A stretch of DNA of 16,003 bases, taken from the NCBI GenBank assembly GCA_905215665.1, contig CAJMQR010000014.1, positions 1 to 16,003 on the forward strand, written 5' to 3'. A program made the translations under genes and the position numbers. This document shows, one piece after another, positions 6,962 to 14,329 of this stretch. Under the pieces are notes generated by a model that did no database searches, was not told where the DNA came from, and worked only from the letters and a program-made list of their open reading frames with translations. The DNA comes from an uncultured bacterium. Its GTDB lineage: Bacteria > Bacillota > Clostridia > Oscillospirales > Oscillospiraceae. The number at the start of each line of letters is the position of its first letter. Position 1 is the first letter of the stretch.

Positions 6962-9205
6962 CTACCTCGAAATCACAATGTCTCCGGTTTCATCCGTGCG
7001 CAGCAACAGCGCGCCGGCCGCGTCAATCCGCTCCAGCACCTCCGGCGCCGGATGCCCATAGGCGTTTTCGCCCACGCTGATAATGACGATTTCAGGTGAA
7101 ATCGTTTGCAGAAGCGCTCGGCCCGTGGATGTTTTCGCCCCGTGGTGCCCCGCCACCAGCACCTCAATGTCATGGAGCGCATGGCGGATTGCCAGAAGCT
7201 GCTCGGATTGCGCGTCCATGTCTCCGGTAATCAGTATATCATATTCTTCGACGGACATCAATGCACTAATTCCGTCGTTGTCCGTTCCTGCGGCGACCGG
7301 CGCAAAGACCGAGAGGCAGCCCGTCGGGAATTCCAACGTCCAGTCCTGTGTCACGATGTGAACGGGAACGTCCGCATCTTCCGCCGCCAAAAGGATGCGT
7401 TCACGGTTTCCGGCGTCATCCCTGAGGTCCGGCATGAGCAGAAGCCCCACCTGCATGCGCGATAAAAGCTGCGGCACGCCGCCCGCGTGATCTTCATCGA
7501 AATGCGTCAGGATCAAAACGTCTATCTGCGTTTTGCCCTGCATCAGCAGACGCCGCGCAAGCTGCTCTCCCGCATCCTCCGCATTGCTGCCGCCGCAGTC
7601 CACCACGACCGTCAGGCCGCCGGACTGGAGAAGAATACACTCTCCCTGCCCCACGTCCAATGCCGTTGCAGTCAGCTCTGCCGTGTCCGGCAGCATGGAA
7701 AAGGCAATGGCGCAGGCCAGCGTCGCCCCCAGAGCCGCGCAGAAGGCCCGCTTATGCCGGCATCGGCCGAGCAGGAATACGGCAAGCAGCAGATAGGCCG
7801 CAAAAAGCCACGCCACAACATAAGCGCTCTGCGTATAGACTGCCGCGAAGGGAATCTCGGAAAGCTTCCCGATCACCCAGAGTATAAACCGCACCGCCCA
7901 GTCCAGAACCCATGCCAGAAGTTTCCCCATCGGCTGCCACAGAAATCCGAAAAATACCGCTGCACAGCCAAACGAAAAGAGATAGCCGACCAGCGTCAGC
8001 AGAAGAAGATTCGTCACCGGCGCAATCAGGGAAACCGTGCCGAAATACGCGGCGACAAGAGGCAGGGTGAAAACCATTGCGCCGAGGCTCACGGCCTGAA
8101 TGGAAAAGACGCCGCGCAAGGCGCCCGCAAGACAGCGGTGTTTTTTGGAAAACTGTCCGGGCAGAAAGCGCCGTTCCTGCCATGCAAGCAGCGGTTCGGA
8201 AAAAAGAAGTATCCCGGCCATCGCACCGAAGGAAAGCTGCAGGCTCACATCGGCGACCGCCCACGGATTCGCCGCGAGGATCAGCAGGAGCGCAAGACCG
8301 AGCGAGGTCGGCGCGTCGCTCTCACGCCGGAAAAGCGGCGCAAGCAGGAGCAGCGCGTGCATGACAACCGCGCGCACAACCGAAGCCGGAAACCCCAGCA
8401 TCGCCGCAAAGAAGAGCATGGCCGGAATTCCGAGGATCGCAGCCAGCCTGCGGCGGCGGAAGCACAGCAGCAGCACAACGCCGGCAATCAGCGACACGTG
8501 CAGACCGGAGGCGGCTACGACATGGGATATACCCACAACGGACATCCGGTTTCTCGTCTCATAGGAAAGGCCGCTGCGGTCGCCGGTCAGCAATGCGCGC
8601 ATAAATGCCTCCGTATCACCGGCAAAAAGCCGCGTGACGGTATCCCGCACCTGCTTTGCCGCTGCCGTGGGGAGATATTTGAGCGGTATACGCTCCGCCT
8701 TTTGCATTTCCGGCTTGCTGCGCTGAAAGCCAAGAAGCGATATGTCCCGCGAGGAATAGTAAAGGCTCTCCCCCTCCCCGCTGCCGCGTGAGACGTCGAC
8801 CACCTTTGCCGACAGGCGCAGCGTGTCTCCGGGCTGAAGTCCGGCGTTCTCATCCAGGTACAGCAGCATCCTGCCGCCGTCCATTTCCGTCAGGACACGG
8901 CAGCCGTATTTCGTCGTCTCCGGATAATCGCTGACAGTCACCGTAATGCTCCGGCTCTCTCCGCAAAGCGCGCGTAACGGTTCTATCCGGAATTCTTCAT
9001 AGCAGAAGCTCCAGAAAAGACCGGTCAGAAGGCCGAATGCCGCAATGCGCAGGCGCTTTGCCTGCGGAAAACGCAGAAAGCACAGGACTACTGCCAAAAG
9101 CAGCAAAAGACCCAAGGCGAAATAAATCCATTCGCGCGGAAGCAGATACACATAGACTGCCGCGGCGGCGGCAAAAGCAAACGAGAAAATCGCAAGTTTT
9201 CGCAT
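6962..9205 (-). CDS. comEC: ComEC/Rec2 DNA-uptake channel with C-terminal metallo-beta-lactamase domain
   Basis: 747 aa, normal full length. N-terminal membrane segments (about residues 5-65), an extracellular OB-fold-like stretch (ITVTVSDYPET...LRLSAKVVDV), the ComEC/Rec2 core with many membrane helices (about 200-505; GISHVVAASGLHVSLIAG is the family hallmark). Then comes a C-terminal MBL-fold nuclease-like domain (512-747): DVGQGECILLQ, THFDEDHAGG (metal ligands around His568, Asp570, Asp572, His573), ITGDMD, AGHHGAKTS. ComEC moves one strand of DNA across the membrane during transformation; the MBL domain is thought to degrade the other strand. Metal-binding residues look intact. Starts behind GGGGAG, 26 nt after a hairpin that follows the HIT gene. 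No other late competence genes are in the window, so whether the organism is transformable cannot be told. Confidence 0.95.
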   Translation of the reverse strand: MRKLAIFSFAFAAAAAVYVYLLPREWIYFALGLLLLLAVVLCFLRFPQAKRLRIAAFGLLTGLFWSFCYEEFRIEPLRALCGESRSITVTVSDYPETTKYGCRVLTEMDGGRMLLYLDENAGLQPGDTLRLSAKVVDVSRGSGEGESLYYSSRDISLLGFQRSKPEMQKAERIPLKYLPTAAAKQVRDTVTRLFAGDTEAFMRALLTGDRSGLSYETRNRMSVVGISHVVAASGLHVSLIAGVVLLLCFRRRRLAAILGIPAMLFFAAMLGFPASVVRAVVMHALLLLAPLFRRESDAPTSLGLALLLILAANPWAVADVSLQLSFGAMAGILLFSEPLLAWQERRFLPGQFSKKHRCLAGALRGVFSIQAVSLGAMVFTLPLVAAYFGTVSLIAPVTNLLLLTLVGYLFSFGCAAVFFGFLWQPMGKLLAWVLDWAVRFILWVIGKLSEIPFAAVYTQSAYVVAWLFAAYLLLAVFLLGRCRHKRAFCAALGATLACAIAFSMLPDTAELTATALDVGQGECILLQSGGLTVVVDCGGSNAEDAGEQLARRLLMQGKTQIDVLILTHFDEDHAGGVPQLLSRMQVGLLLMPDLRDDAGNRERILLAAEDADVPVHIVTQDWTLEFPTGCLSVFAPVAAGTDNDGISALMSVEEYDILITGDMDAQSEQLLAIRHALHDIEVLVAGHHGAKTSTGRALLQTISPEIVIISVGENAYGHPAPEVLERIDAAGALLLRTDETGDIVISR

Positions 9206-9230
9206 CTTTTCTCCCCTTCACGACAGCAAA

Positions 9231-9253
9231 CAGGACGGGCAGCGCCCGTCCTG
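9231..9253 (-). terminator. Perfect 10-bp hairpin between HIT gene and comEC
   Basis: CAGGACGGGC, 3-nt loop, GCCCGTCCTG: a perfect GC-rich 10-bp stem 7 nt beyond the HIT stop. On the minus strand it is followed by TTTGCTGTCG, a poor U tract, so termination may be partial and comEC may depend on read-through from the alaS promoter. No clear promoter for comEC was seen between the hairpin and its start. Confidence 0.5.
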
Positions 9254-9260
9254 CAGATCA

Positions 9261-9599
9261 TCAGTTAAAGCTGCCCAGCGTTTTGCCTCCGAGCACATGG
9301 AAATGAAGATGCCTTACCGTCTGGCCCGCGTCCGCGCCGCAGTTTGTCACCACACGGAAGCCGTCTCCGAAGCCAAGCTGCTTCGTCAGCTTCGCGATCA
9401 CGGCAAAAATGTGCCCGACCAGCGCGGCGTTTTCCTCGCACAACTCCGACGCGGAGGCAACGTGCGCCTTCGGCACCACCAGAAAGTGCTGGGGCGCCAG
9501 CGGCTGGATATCATAGAACGCAAGGCAGAGCTCATCCTCATAGAGCTTTTTGGACGGGATTTCTCCCGCGATAATCTTACAAAAAATGCAGTCGTTCAT
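9261..9599 (-). CDS. HIT-family (histidine triad) nucleotide-binding protein
   Basis: 112 aa, the usual size of Hint-type bacterial HIT proteins, which hydrolyse purine nucleoside phosphoramidates and related adenylates (for example aminoacyl-adenylates). Visible: the zinc-type opening MNDCIFCKIIAGEIP (Cys4, Cys7), the YEDELCLAFYDIQPLAPQHFL core, and the histidine triad HLHFHVL (His97, 99, 101) near the C-terminus. I start at 9599 because AGGAG with 7-nt spacing precedes that ATG; an in-frame ATG at 9614 overlaps the alaS stop and would place the ribosome binding site inside the protein. It lies 11 nt after alaS, so it is probably co-transcribed and under the T-box. A link to aminoacyl-adenylate clean-up would fit but is inference. 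Confidence 0.93.
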   Translation of the reverse strand: MNDCIFCKIIAGEIPSKKLYEDELCLAFYDIQPLAPQHFLVVPKAHVASASELCEENAALVGHIFAVIAKLTKQLGFGDGFRVVTNCGADAGQTVRHLHFHVLGGKTLGSFN

Positions 9600-9610
9600 T
9601 TCCTGTCTCC

Positions 9611-12250
9611 TCATTTTACATTGGCCGCGACATAGTCATCCACACCGGCCAGCGCGTTATCCAGCTTCAGCAGGTCCCTGCCGCCGCCCATCGCGGAATC
9701 CGGCTTGCCGCCGCCGGAGCCGCCGCAGGCTGCGGAGATCTCCTTAACCAGCAGCCCGGCCTTGATGCCGTGCGCCACCGCGTTTCTGCCACAGACCGCA
9801 AGCAGCGTAATCTTTTCTCCCTGCGTACTCGCAAGCACCGCCACAGCGTTCGGCTCCCGGTCGCGGATCTGGTCGCCCAGTTTGCGCAGGTCTGCGGCGG
9901 AAACGTCGTTTCTGGAAACGGTCAACACCTTCAGGCCGCTGACATTCTTGGCGGAGAACAGGCAGCGTTCGATCTCGCCGCTGAACATCTTGTCCTTCAT
10001 GCGGTCGATTTTCTGCTTCAGCTCCTTCATCTCGATCATCAGAGCGTGCGTGCGCTGCAGCAGTTCCTTCGGCGTAGTCTTGAGCTCCTCCGCCGCCGAA
10101 AGGATCACACGGTTCGCCTGCTCCATCTGCGCCAGAACCTTTTTCCCGGTATATGCCTCGATGCGGCGGACGCCGGAGGCGACGGAAGCTTCGGAGTAGA
10201 TGCGGAAGGGCCCGACCTTCGCGGTATTGTTCTGATGCGTGCCGCCGCAGAACTCCACGGAGTCCCCGCCCATTCTGACAACACGGACAATGTCGCCGTA
10301 CTTTTCTCCGAACAGCGCCGTCGCGCCCAGCTTCTGGGCTTCCTCGATGGGAAGCACCAGCGTTTCAACGTCCTCGCCCTTGAGAATCATCTCCATCACC
10401 AGCGAAGAGACCTTTGAAATCTCCTCCGGCGTCATGGCGGAAAAGTGCGTGAAGTCAAAGCGCAGATGATCCGGCTCGACCAGAGAACCCGCCTGATGGC
10501 AGTGGTCGCCCAGCACCTTTGTCAGCGCGGCCTGCAGCAGATGCGTCGCGGTATGCGCGCGGCGGATGGCGGTGCGTCGCTCGGTGTCGATGGAAACGGT
10601 GCAGACGTCTCCGACCTTGATCGTGCCGGAGGTTACGCGGCCGTAATGCATATACTTGCCGCCCTTGTTCTTCTGTACATCCGTCACCTCGAACACGCCG
10701 TCAGGGCCGCTGATCGTGCCGTGATCGGCCACCTGCCCGCCCATCTCGGCGTACATCGTGGTCTGATCCAGCACGAGGATTGCTTCAACGCCGGCCACGA
10801 TCTCCGTGCGCGGCTCCTCGTCGGAGATCATCGCAAGAACCTTGCCGTCGGTCACGTCGTTTTCATAGCCTACGAACTCGGTGGAGGGAATTTCCTGCCC
10901 GAATTCGATGCCGGCCCAGCCGAGATCGCCCAGCGCCTTACGCGCCTCTCTCGCGCGGTTCTTCTGCTCCTGCATCTGCCGCTTGAACTCTTCCTCGTCC
11001 ACCTGCATGTCTTCTTCCCTTGCCATCTCTATGGTCAAATCGATCGGGAAGCCATAGGTATCATAGAGCTTGAAAGCATCCGCGCCGGAAAACACCGTCT
11101 CGCCTTTTTCCTTGTGGGACGCCAGCATTTCCTCAAAGATGCGCATGCCGCCGTCTATGGTCTTGGCGAAGTTCTCCTCCTCCACGCGCACGACGCGGGT
11201 GATATAGGAGGCGCGCTCACGCAGATAGGGATAATGGCCCTCGTTTTCATGAATCACCGTCTCGACCACATCGCACAGGAAGGGATGATTCACGCCCAGA
11301 AGCTTTCCGTGGCGCGCGGCGCGGCGCAGCAGGCGGCGCAGAACATAGCCGCGGCCCTCGTTGGAGGGAAGCACGCCGTCCGCAATCATAAAGACGGAGG
11401 CACGGATGTGGTCCGTGATGACGCGGAGGGAGACGTCCTTCTCCGGGCTCTGCCCATAGCTGGCGCCGGTAATTTCAGTGACCTTGTTCGTGATGTTCAT
11501 GACGGTATCCACGTCGAACAGGGAATCCACATCCTGGCAGGCTACCGCCAGACGCTCCAGTCCCATGCCGGTGTCGATGTTCTTCTGCACCAGCTCCGTA
11601 TAGTTTCCGTGGCCGTCGTTGTCGAACTGGGAAAATACATTGTTCCAGATCTCCATATATCGGTCACAGTCGCAGCCGACCGTGCAGCCGGGCTTGCCGC
11701 AGCCGTATTTTTCGCCACGGTCGTAGTATACTTCAGAGCAGGGGCCGCAAGGGCCGGAGCCATGCTCCCAGAAGTTGTCCTCCTTGCCGAAGCGGAAAAT
11801 ACGCTCGGCCGGGATGCCAATCTCCTTGTTCCAGATCTCGAACGCCTCGTCGTCATCCACATAGACGGAGGGATACAGGCGGTTCTCATCGAGTCCGCAG
11901 ACCTTGGTCAGAAACTCCCAGCACCACGCAATTGCCTCGTGCTTGAAATAATCCCCGAAGGAGAAGTTGCCCAGCATCTCAAAGTAGGTGCCATGGCGCG
12001 CCGTGTGGCCGATATTGTCGATGTCTCCGGTGCGGATGCACTTCTGGCAGGTGCAGACACGGCGGCGCGGCGGCGTGACCTCGCCCTTGAAATAGGGCTT
12101 CATCGGCGCCATGCCGGAGTTGATGAGCAGAAGCGACGCGTCGTTCTGCGGAATGAGAGAAAAGCTGGGCAGACGCAGATGCCCCTTGCTTTCAAAGAAG
12201 GAGAGGAACATCTCGCGCAGCTCGTTTACGCCGTACTTTTTCTGGGACAT
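9611..12250 (-). CDS. alaS: Alanyl-tRNA synthetase
   Basis: 879 aa, full length. Class II catalytic domain at the N-terminus (GMAPMKPYFKG, VCTCQKCIRTGDIDNIG, HGTYFEMLGNFSFGDYF), then the tRNA-recognition helices. The editing domain has the zinc ligands HTATH (His566, His570) and CGGTH (Cys668, His672). A coiled coil and a DHHA1 C-terminal domain with the glycine-rich GGSGGGKPDSAMGGG (about 843-857) follow. It charges tRNA-Ala and removes mischarged Ser/Gly. I start at 12250 (MSQKKYGVNELREMF) because GGAGG lies 8 nt upstream; the ATG at 12271 is within the leader and precedes that site. Transcription is controlled by the T-box leader upstream. The HIT gene follows after 11 nt. Confidence 0.97.
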   Translation of the reverse strand: MSQKKYGVNELREMFLSFFESKGHLRLPSFSLIPQNDASLLLINSGMAPMKPYFKGEVTPPRRRVCTCQKCIRTGDIDNIGHTARHGTYFEMLGNFSFGDYFKHEAIAWCWEFLTKVCGLDENRLYPSVYVDDDEAFEIWNKEIGIPAERIFRFGKEDNFWEHGSGPCGPCSEVYYDRGEKYGCGKPGCTVGCDCDRYMEIWNNVFSQFDNDGHGNYTELVQKNIDTGMGLERLAVACQDVDSLFDVDTVMNITNKVTEITGASYGQSPEKDVSLRVITDHIRASVFMIADGVLPSNEGRGYVLRRLLRRAARHGKLLGVNHPFLCDVVETVIHENEGHYPYLRERASYITRVVRVEEENFAKTIDGGMRIFEEMLASHKEKGETVFSGADAFKLYDTYGFPIDLTIEMAREEDMQVDEEEFKRQMQEQKNRAREARKALGDLGWAGIEFGQEIPSTEFVGYENDVTDGKVLAMISDEEPRTEIVAGVEAILVLDQTTMYAEMGGQVADHGTISGPDGVFEVTDVQKNKGGKYMHYGRVTSGTIKVGDVCTVSIDTERRTAIRRAHTATHLLQAALTKVLGDHCHQAGSLVEPDHLRFDFTHFSAMTPEEISKVSSLVMEMILKGEDVETLVLPIEEAQKLGATALFGEKYGDIVRVVRMGGDSVEFCGGTHQNNTAKVGPFRIYSEASVASGVRRIEAYTGKKVLAQMEQANRVILSAAEELKTTPKELLQRTHALMIEMKELKQKIDRMKDKMFSGEIERCLFSAKNVSGLKVLTVSRNDVSAADLRKLGDQIRDREPNAVAVLASTQGEKITLLAVCGRNAVAHGIKAGLLVKEISAACGGSGGGKPDSAMGGGRDLLKLDNALAGVDDYVAANVK

Positions 12251-12278
12251 GGGAATCGATCCTCCAATCAATTTCGTG

Positions 12279-12313
12279 CAAAAAATATACCCCGCCCCGA
12301 TATAGGGGCGAGG
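12279..12313 (-). terminator. T-box intrinsic terminator of alaS leader
   Basis: On the minus strand CCTCGCCCC, a 6-nt loop, GGGGCGGGG (9 pairs, one U-G), then TATATTTTTT. It is mutually exclusive with the antiterminator containing the T-box sequence at 12320-12333, so uncharged tRNA-Ala is expected to prevent its formation. Confidence 0.88.
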
Positions 12314-12509
12314 ATCACTCGCGGTACCACCCTAATTTACCGCCGCGCGGTATCTTAGCCATCCGATAACGGGGATGAAGCGTCCTGCTCATCACAGGCT
12401 GCTCGGAAGTGGCTGGTCGTATCCGCAAGCCGCAGGGCTTTCACCGCTTCCCTGCTCGCTGCTGCCGCCGGTACGATCTGGCTTCCTCATTGCATAGGTA
12501 CAATATTAC
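12279..12509 (-). ncRNA. T-box riboswitch leader, alanine-specific
   Basis: The minus strand carries the canonical T-box sequence AGGGTGGTACCGCG (12320-12333) whose TGGT bulge matches the ACCA end of tRNA-Ala. It is followed by the competing terminator. Stem I can be drawn: basal GGAAG (12482-12486) pairs with CTTCC (12405-12409), TCGTA (12472-12476) pairs with TACGA (12417-12421), and the distal region contains the GGTGAAAGCC motif near 12436-12445. The specifier-loop 3' side reads CCAGCCA, giving a GCC alanine codon at 12411-12413 followed by the usual purine. The CCGTTATC motif common between stem I and the antiterminator is also present. The RNA senses uncharged tRNA-Ala and allows alaS (and probably the HIT gene) to be transcribed. 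Exact 5' end is inferred from the promoter. Confidence 0.93.
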
Positions 12510-12515
12510 GTTATT

Positions 12516-12544
12516 ATTCTAACAGCGGCCGCTGTATTTGTCAA
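12516..12544 (-). promoter_or_regulatory. alaS promoter (sigma-A type)
   Basis: Minus strand: TTGACA (12539-12544), 17-nt spacer, TAGAAT (12516-12521). A perfect -35, optimal spacing and a one-mismatch -10 place the start of transcription near 12509, just ahead of the T-box stem I. The spacer contains a perfect 14-bp palindrome, listed separately. Confidence 0.85.
12522..12535. promoter_or_regulatory. 14-bp perfect palindrome inside alaS promoter spacer
   Basis: ACAGCGGCCGCTGT fills most of the spacer between the -35 and -10 boxes. A dimeric regulator bound there would occlude RNA polymerase. No regulator gene lies next to it. Function is conjecture; about one such perfect palindrome would be expected by chance in 16 kb. 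Confidence 0.35.
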
Positions 12545-12671
12545 TCGGAAAAAATTTTATAACTTAATAAAAACTTAATTTCTTTTGGGTTATTTTTTTA
12601 ACAATTCATGGATACAATAAAAATGCAAGTGTTGAGTTTTTCTTTTTCATTTTCCCCCTCTATTAAATACC

Positions 12672-12716
12672 GGAGATTGCAGACTGGCCAGCCACCTGTC
12701 TGCAATTTCCATTTTT
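12672..12716 (+). terminator. Hairpin with U tract on the plus strand, transcript unknown
   Basis: GGAGATTGCAGAC (12672-12684), 13-nt loop, GTCTGCAATTTCC (12698-12710): 13 pairs with one G-T, followed on the plus strand by ATTTTTAT. It has terminator form for plus-strand transcription, although no plus-strand gene precedes it. On the minus strand the stem is followed by GGTATTTAATAG, so it could also contribute weakly to ending proS transcription. Confidence 0.45.
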
Positions 12717-12719
12717 ATG

Positions 12720-12749
12720 CCGCCGCTGCGGAATGACCCGCAGCGGCGG
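12720..12749 (-). terminator. Strong hairpin after proS, no U tract
   Basis: CCGCCGCTGCGG, 6-nt loop, CCGCAGCGGCGG: a perfect 12-bp GC stem beginning 13 nt beyond the proS stop. On the minus strand it is followed by CATAAAAATGG, so it lacks the U run of a classical terminator. It may stabilise the proS 3' end or end transcription together with the next hairpin. Confidence 0.5.
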
Positions 12750-12762
12750 GTGCTTTGCGGCA

Positions 12763-14199
12763 TCAATAAGCGACGCCCCAGTAGATCATCTTCTTGGCGG
12801 GCTTGCCGCAGATGGCGCAGCAGTCGCCCAGATGCTCCTGCGCGAAGGGGATGCAGCGGCTGGACATGCCGGCTTCCTCCTTCATGCGGATCTCGCAGGC
12901 TTCGTCGCCGCACCACATGGTGCGGATGAAGCCGCCGTACTGCTCCTGCAGGCGTTTGGCCTCTTCCAGCGTCTGCGCGTCATAGGTGTGTTCCGTCAGA
13001 TTCTTCTTTGCCTTTTCGTACATTCCGTGATGCACGGCATCCAGAAGCGCCTTTGCCGTATCCTCCAGGCCGTCCAGAGAGACGAAGCTCTTCTCGCCAT
13101 TGTCGCGGCGGACAAGCACGCACTGGTTCTGCTCGATATCCTTCGGGCCCAGCTCCAGACGCAGAGGAACGCCCTTCATCTCATATTCCGCAAATTTCCA
13201 GCCGGGGCTCTGCTCGGACTCGTCGACCTTCACACGCAGACCGGCAGCCTTCAGGCGGGCGGCAACCTCCCGGGCCTTGTCCAGCACGCCCTCCTTGTGC
13301 ATGGCAATGGGGATTACAACGACCTGAACCGGCGCGATCTTCGGAGGAAGGACAAGCCCACTGTTGTCGCCGTGGGTCATAATGATGCCGCCGATCAGGC
13401 GCGTGGAAACGCCCCAGGAGGTCTGGAACGGGAACGCCTGCTGGTTGTTCTTATCCGTAAAGTGGATATCGAACGCTTTGGCAAAGCCGTCGCCGAAGTA
13501 ATGCGACGTTCCTGCCTGCAGGGCCTTGCGGTCATGCATCATGCACTCAATGGTATAGGTTGCTTCGGCGCCGTTGAACTTTTCCTTCTCGGTCTTCTGA
13601 CCGCGGGTTACGGGCATAGCAAGCACATTTTCGCAGAAATCCGCATAGAGATTGAGCATACGCTCCGTTTCCTCGCGCGCCTCCCCGGAGGTGGCGTGCA
13701 TGGTGTGGCCCTCCTGCCACAGAAACTCGCGGTGGCGCAGGAAGGGGCGGCTGGTCTTTTCCCAGCGCAGCACGCTGCACCACTGGTTGTACATCTTGGG
13801 CAGGTCGCGCCAAGAGTGAATGATGTCATGAAAATGCTCACAGAAGAGCGTCTCCGAGGTGGGACGGATGCAGTAACGCTCCTCGAGCTTCTCGCTGCCG
13901 CCCATTGTGACCCATGCACACTCCGGTGCAAAGCCTTCGACATGATCCTTCTCCTTCTGGAGCAGAGATTCGGGAATCAGCATTGGCATATAGACGTTCT
14001 CCGCGCCGGTTTCCTTGAATTCCGCGTCCATGATTCTCTGGATATTCTCCCAGATTGCATAGCCGTAGGGGCGGTAAACGAACATGCCCTTAATGGACGA
14101 ATAGTCGATCAGCTCCGCCTTTTTGCACACGTCCGTGTACCACTGGGCAAAGTCAACCTCCATATCGGTAATTTGTTCGACTTTTTTCTCTTTTGCCAT
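12763..14199 (-). CDS. proS: Prolyl-tRNA synthetase, type 3 (archaeal/eukaryotic-like)
   Basis: 478 aa, the usual length of the short type-3 ProRS lacking the bacterial INS editing domain. Class II core: YRPYGYAIWENIQRIMD, then PTSETLFCEHF, motif 2 RWEKTSRPFLRHREFLWQEGH, motif 3 region GVSTRLIGGIIMTHGDNSGL. An anticodon-binding domain follows (VQVVVIPIA onward). The C-terminal domain (about 420-478) contains cysteines at 430, 435, 449, 460, 461 and 464, some of which form the zinc site typical of this type, and ends in the conserved Tyr (YWGVAY). It charges tRNA-Pro in the cytoplasm. The preferred start follows GAGAGGAA. It is divergent from the small ORF at 14330; no T-box leader is present. 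Without an INS domain, removal of Ala-tRNA-Pro would need a separate deacylase not seen here. Confidence 0.97.
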   Translation of the reverse strand: MAKEKKVEQITDMEVDFAQWYTDVCKKAELIDYSSIKGMFVYRPYGYAIWENIQRIMDAEFKETGAENVYMPMLIPESLLQKEKDHVEGFAPECAWVTMGGSEKLEERYCIRPTSETLFCEHFHDIIHSWRDLPKMYNQWCSVLRWEKTSRPFLRHREFLWQEGHTMHATSGEAREETERMLNLYADFCENVLAMPVTRGQKTEKEKFNGAEATYTIECMMHDRKALQAGTSHYFGDGFAKAFDIHFTDKNNQQAFPFQTSWGVSTRLIGGIIMTHGDNSGLVLPPKIAPVQVVVIPIAMHKEGVLDKAREVAARLKAAGLRVKVDESEQSPGWKFAEYEMKGVPLRLELGPKDIEQNQCVLVRRDNGEKSFVSLDGLEDTAKALLDAVHHGMYEKAKKNLTEHTYDAQTLEEAKRLQEQYGGFIRTMWCGDEACEIRMKEEAGMSSRCIPFAQEHLGDCCAICGKPAKKMIYWGVAY

Positions 14200-14227
14200 T
14201 TCCTCTCAACCTTTCAGGCATATTTTA

Positions 14228-14256
14228 CATCTATTTTATTTTATCACGCATGTCAA
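14228..14256 (-). promoter_or_regulatory. Candidate proS promoter
   Basis: Minus strand: perfect TTGACA (14251-14256), 17-nt spacer, TAGATG (14228-14233). The -10 is poor (three of six consensus bases) but lies in an A/T-rich stretch, about 30 nt before the start codon. The distance leaves no room for a T-box or other long leader. Confidence 0.5.
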
Positions 14257-14329
14257 GTGCCTGCATAGGATGAATTATGCCGGGCAGTGCCTGTTTCCGG
14301 CAAGTTCTCAGCACAAGGGAGGCTGCCAT

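Larger units (their letters stand above)
12545..12762. other. AT-rich intergenic region between alaS promoter and proS
   Basis: No protein-coding gene is apparent. The part nearest alaS (12545-12660) is strikingly A/T rich and may act as an UP-like element for the alaS promoter. The part nearest proS holds two strong hairpins, described as separate entries. Confidence 0.6.

Noticed and set aside
7487..8791. A 434-codon open frame on the plus strand
   Set aside because: Antisense to comEC; basic, glutamine/lysine-rich and without recognisable features.
10445..12358. A 637-codon open frame on the plus strand
   Set aside because: It lies wholly opposite alaS and its T-box; composition (rich in H, A, R, V) is that of an antisense shadow of a GC-rich gene and no known motif is visible.
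12647..12916. Short minus-strand frame spanning the proS 3' end and the two hairpins
   Set aside because: It is out of frame with proS and runs through both structured elements, with no motif.
12733..14268. A 511-codon open frame on the plus strand
   Set aside because: Antisense to proS over its full length; no motif and no convincing ribosome binding site.
14123..14329. A longer N-terminal form of the small ORF beginning inside proS
   Set aside because: The upstream part is antisense to the start of proS and its promoter; the ATG at 14330 has a clear ribosome binding site.
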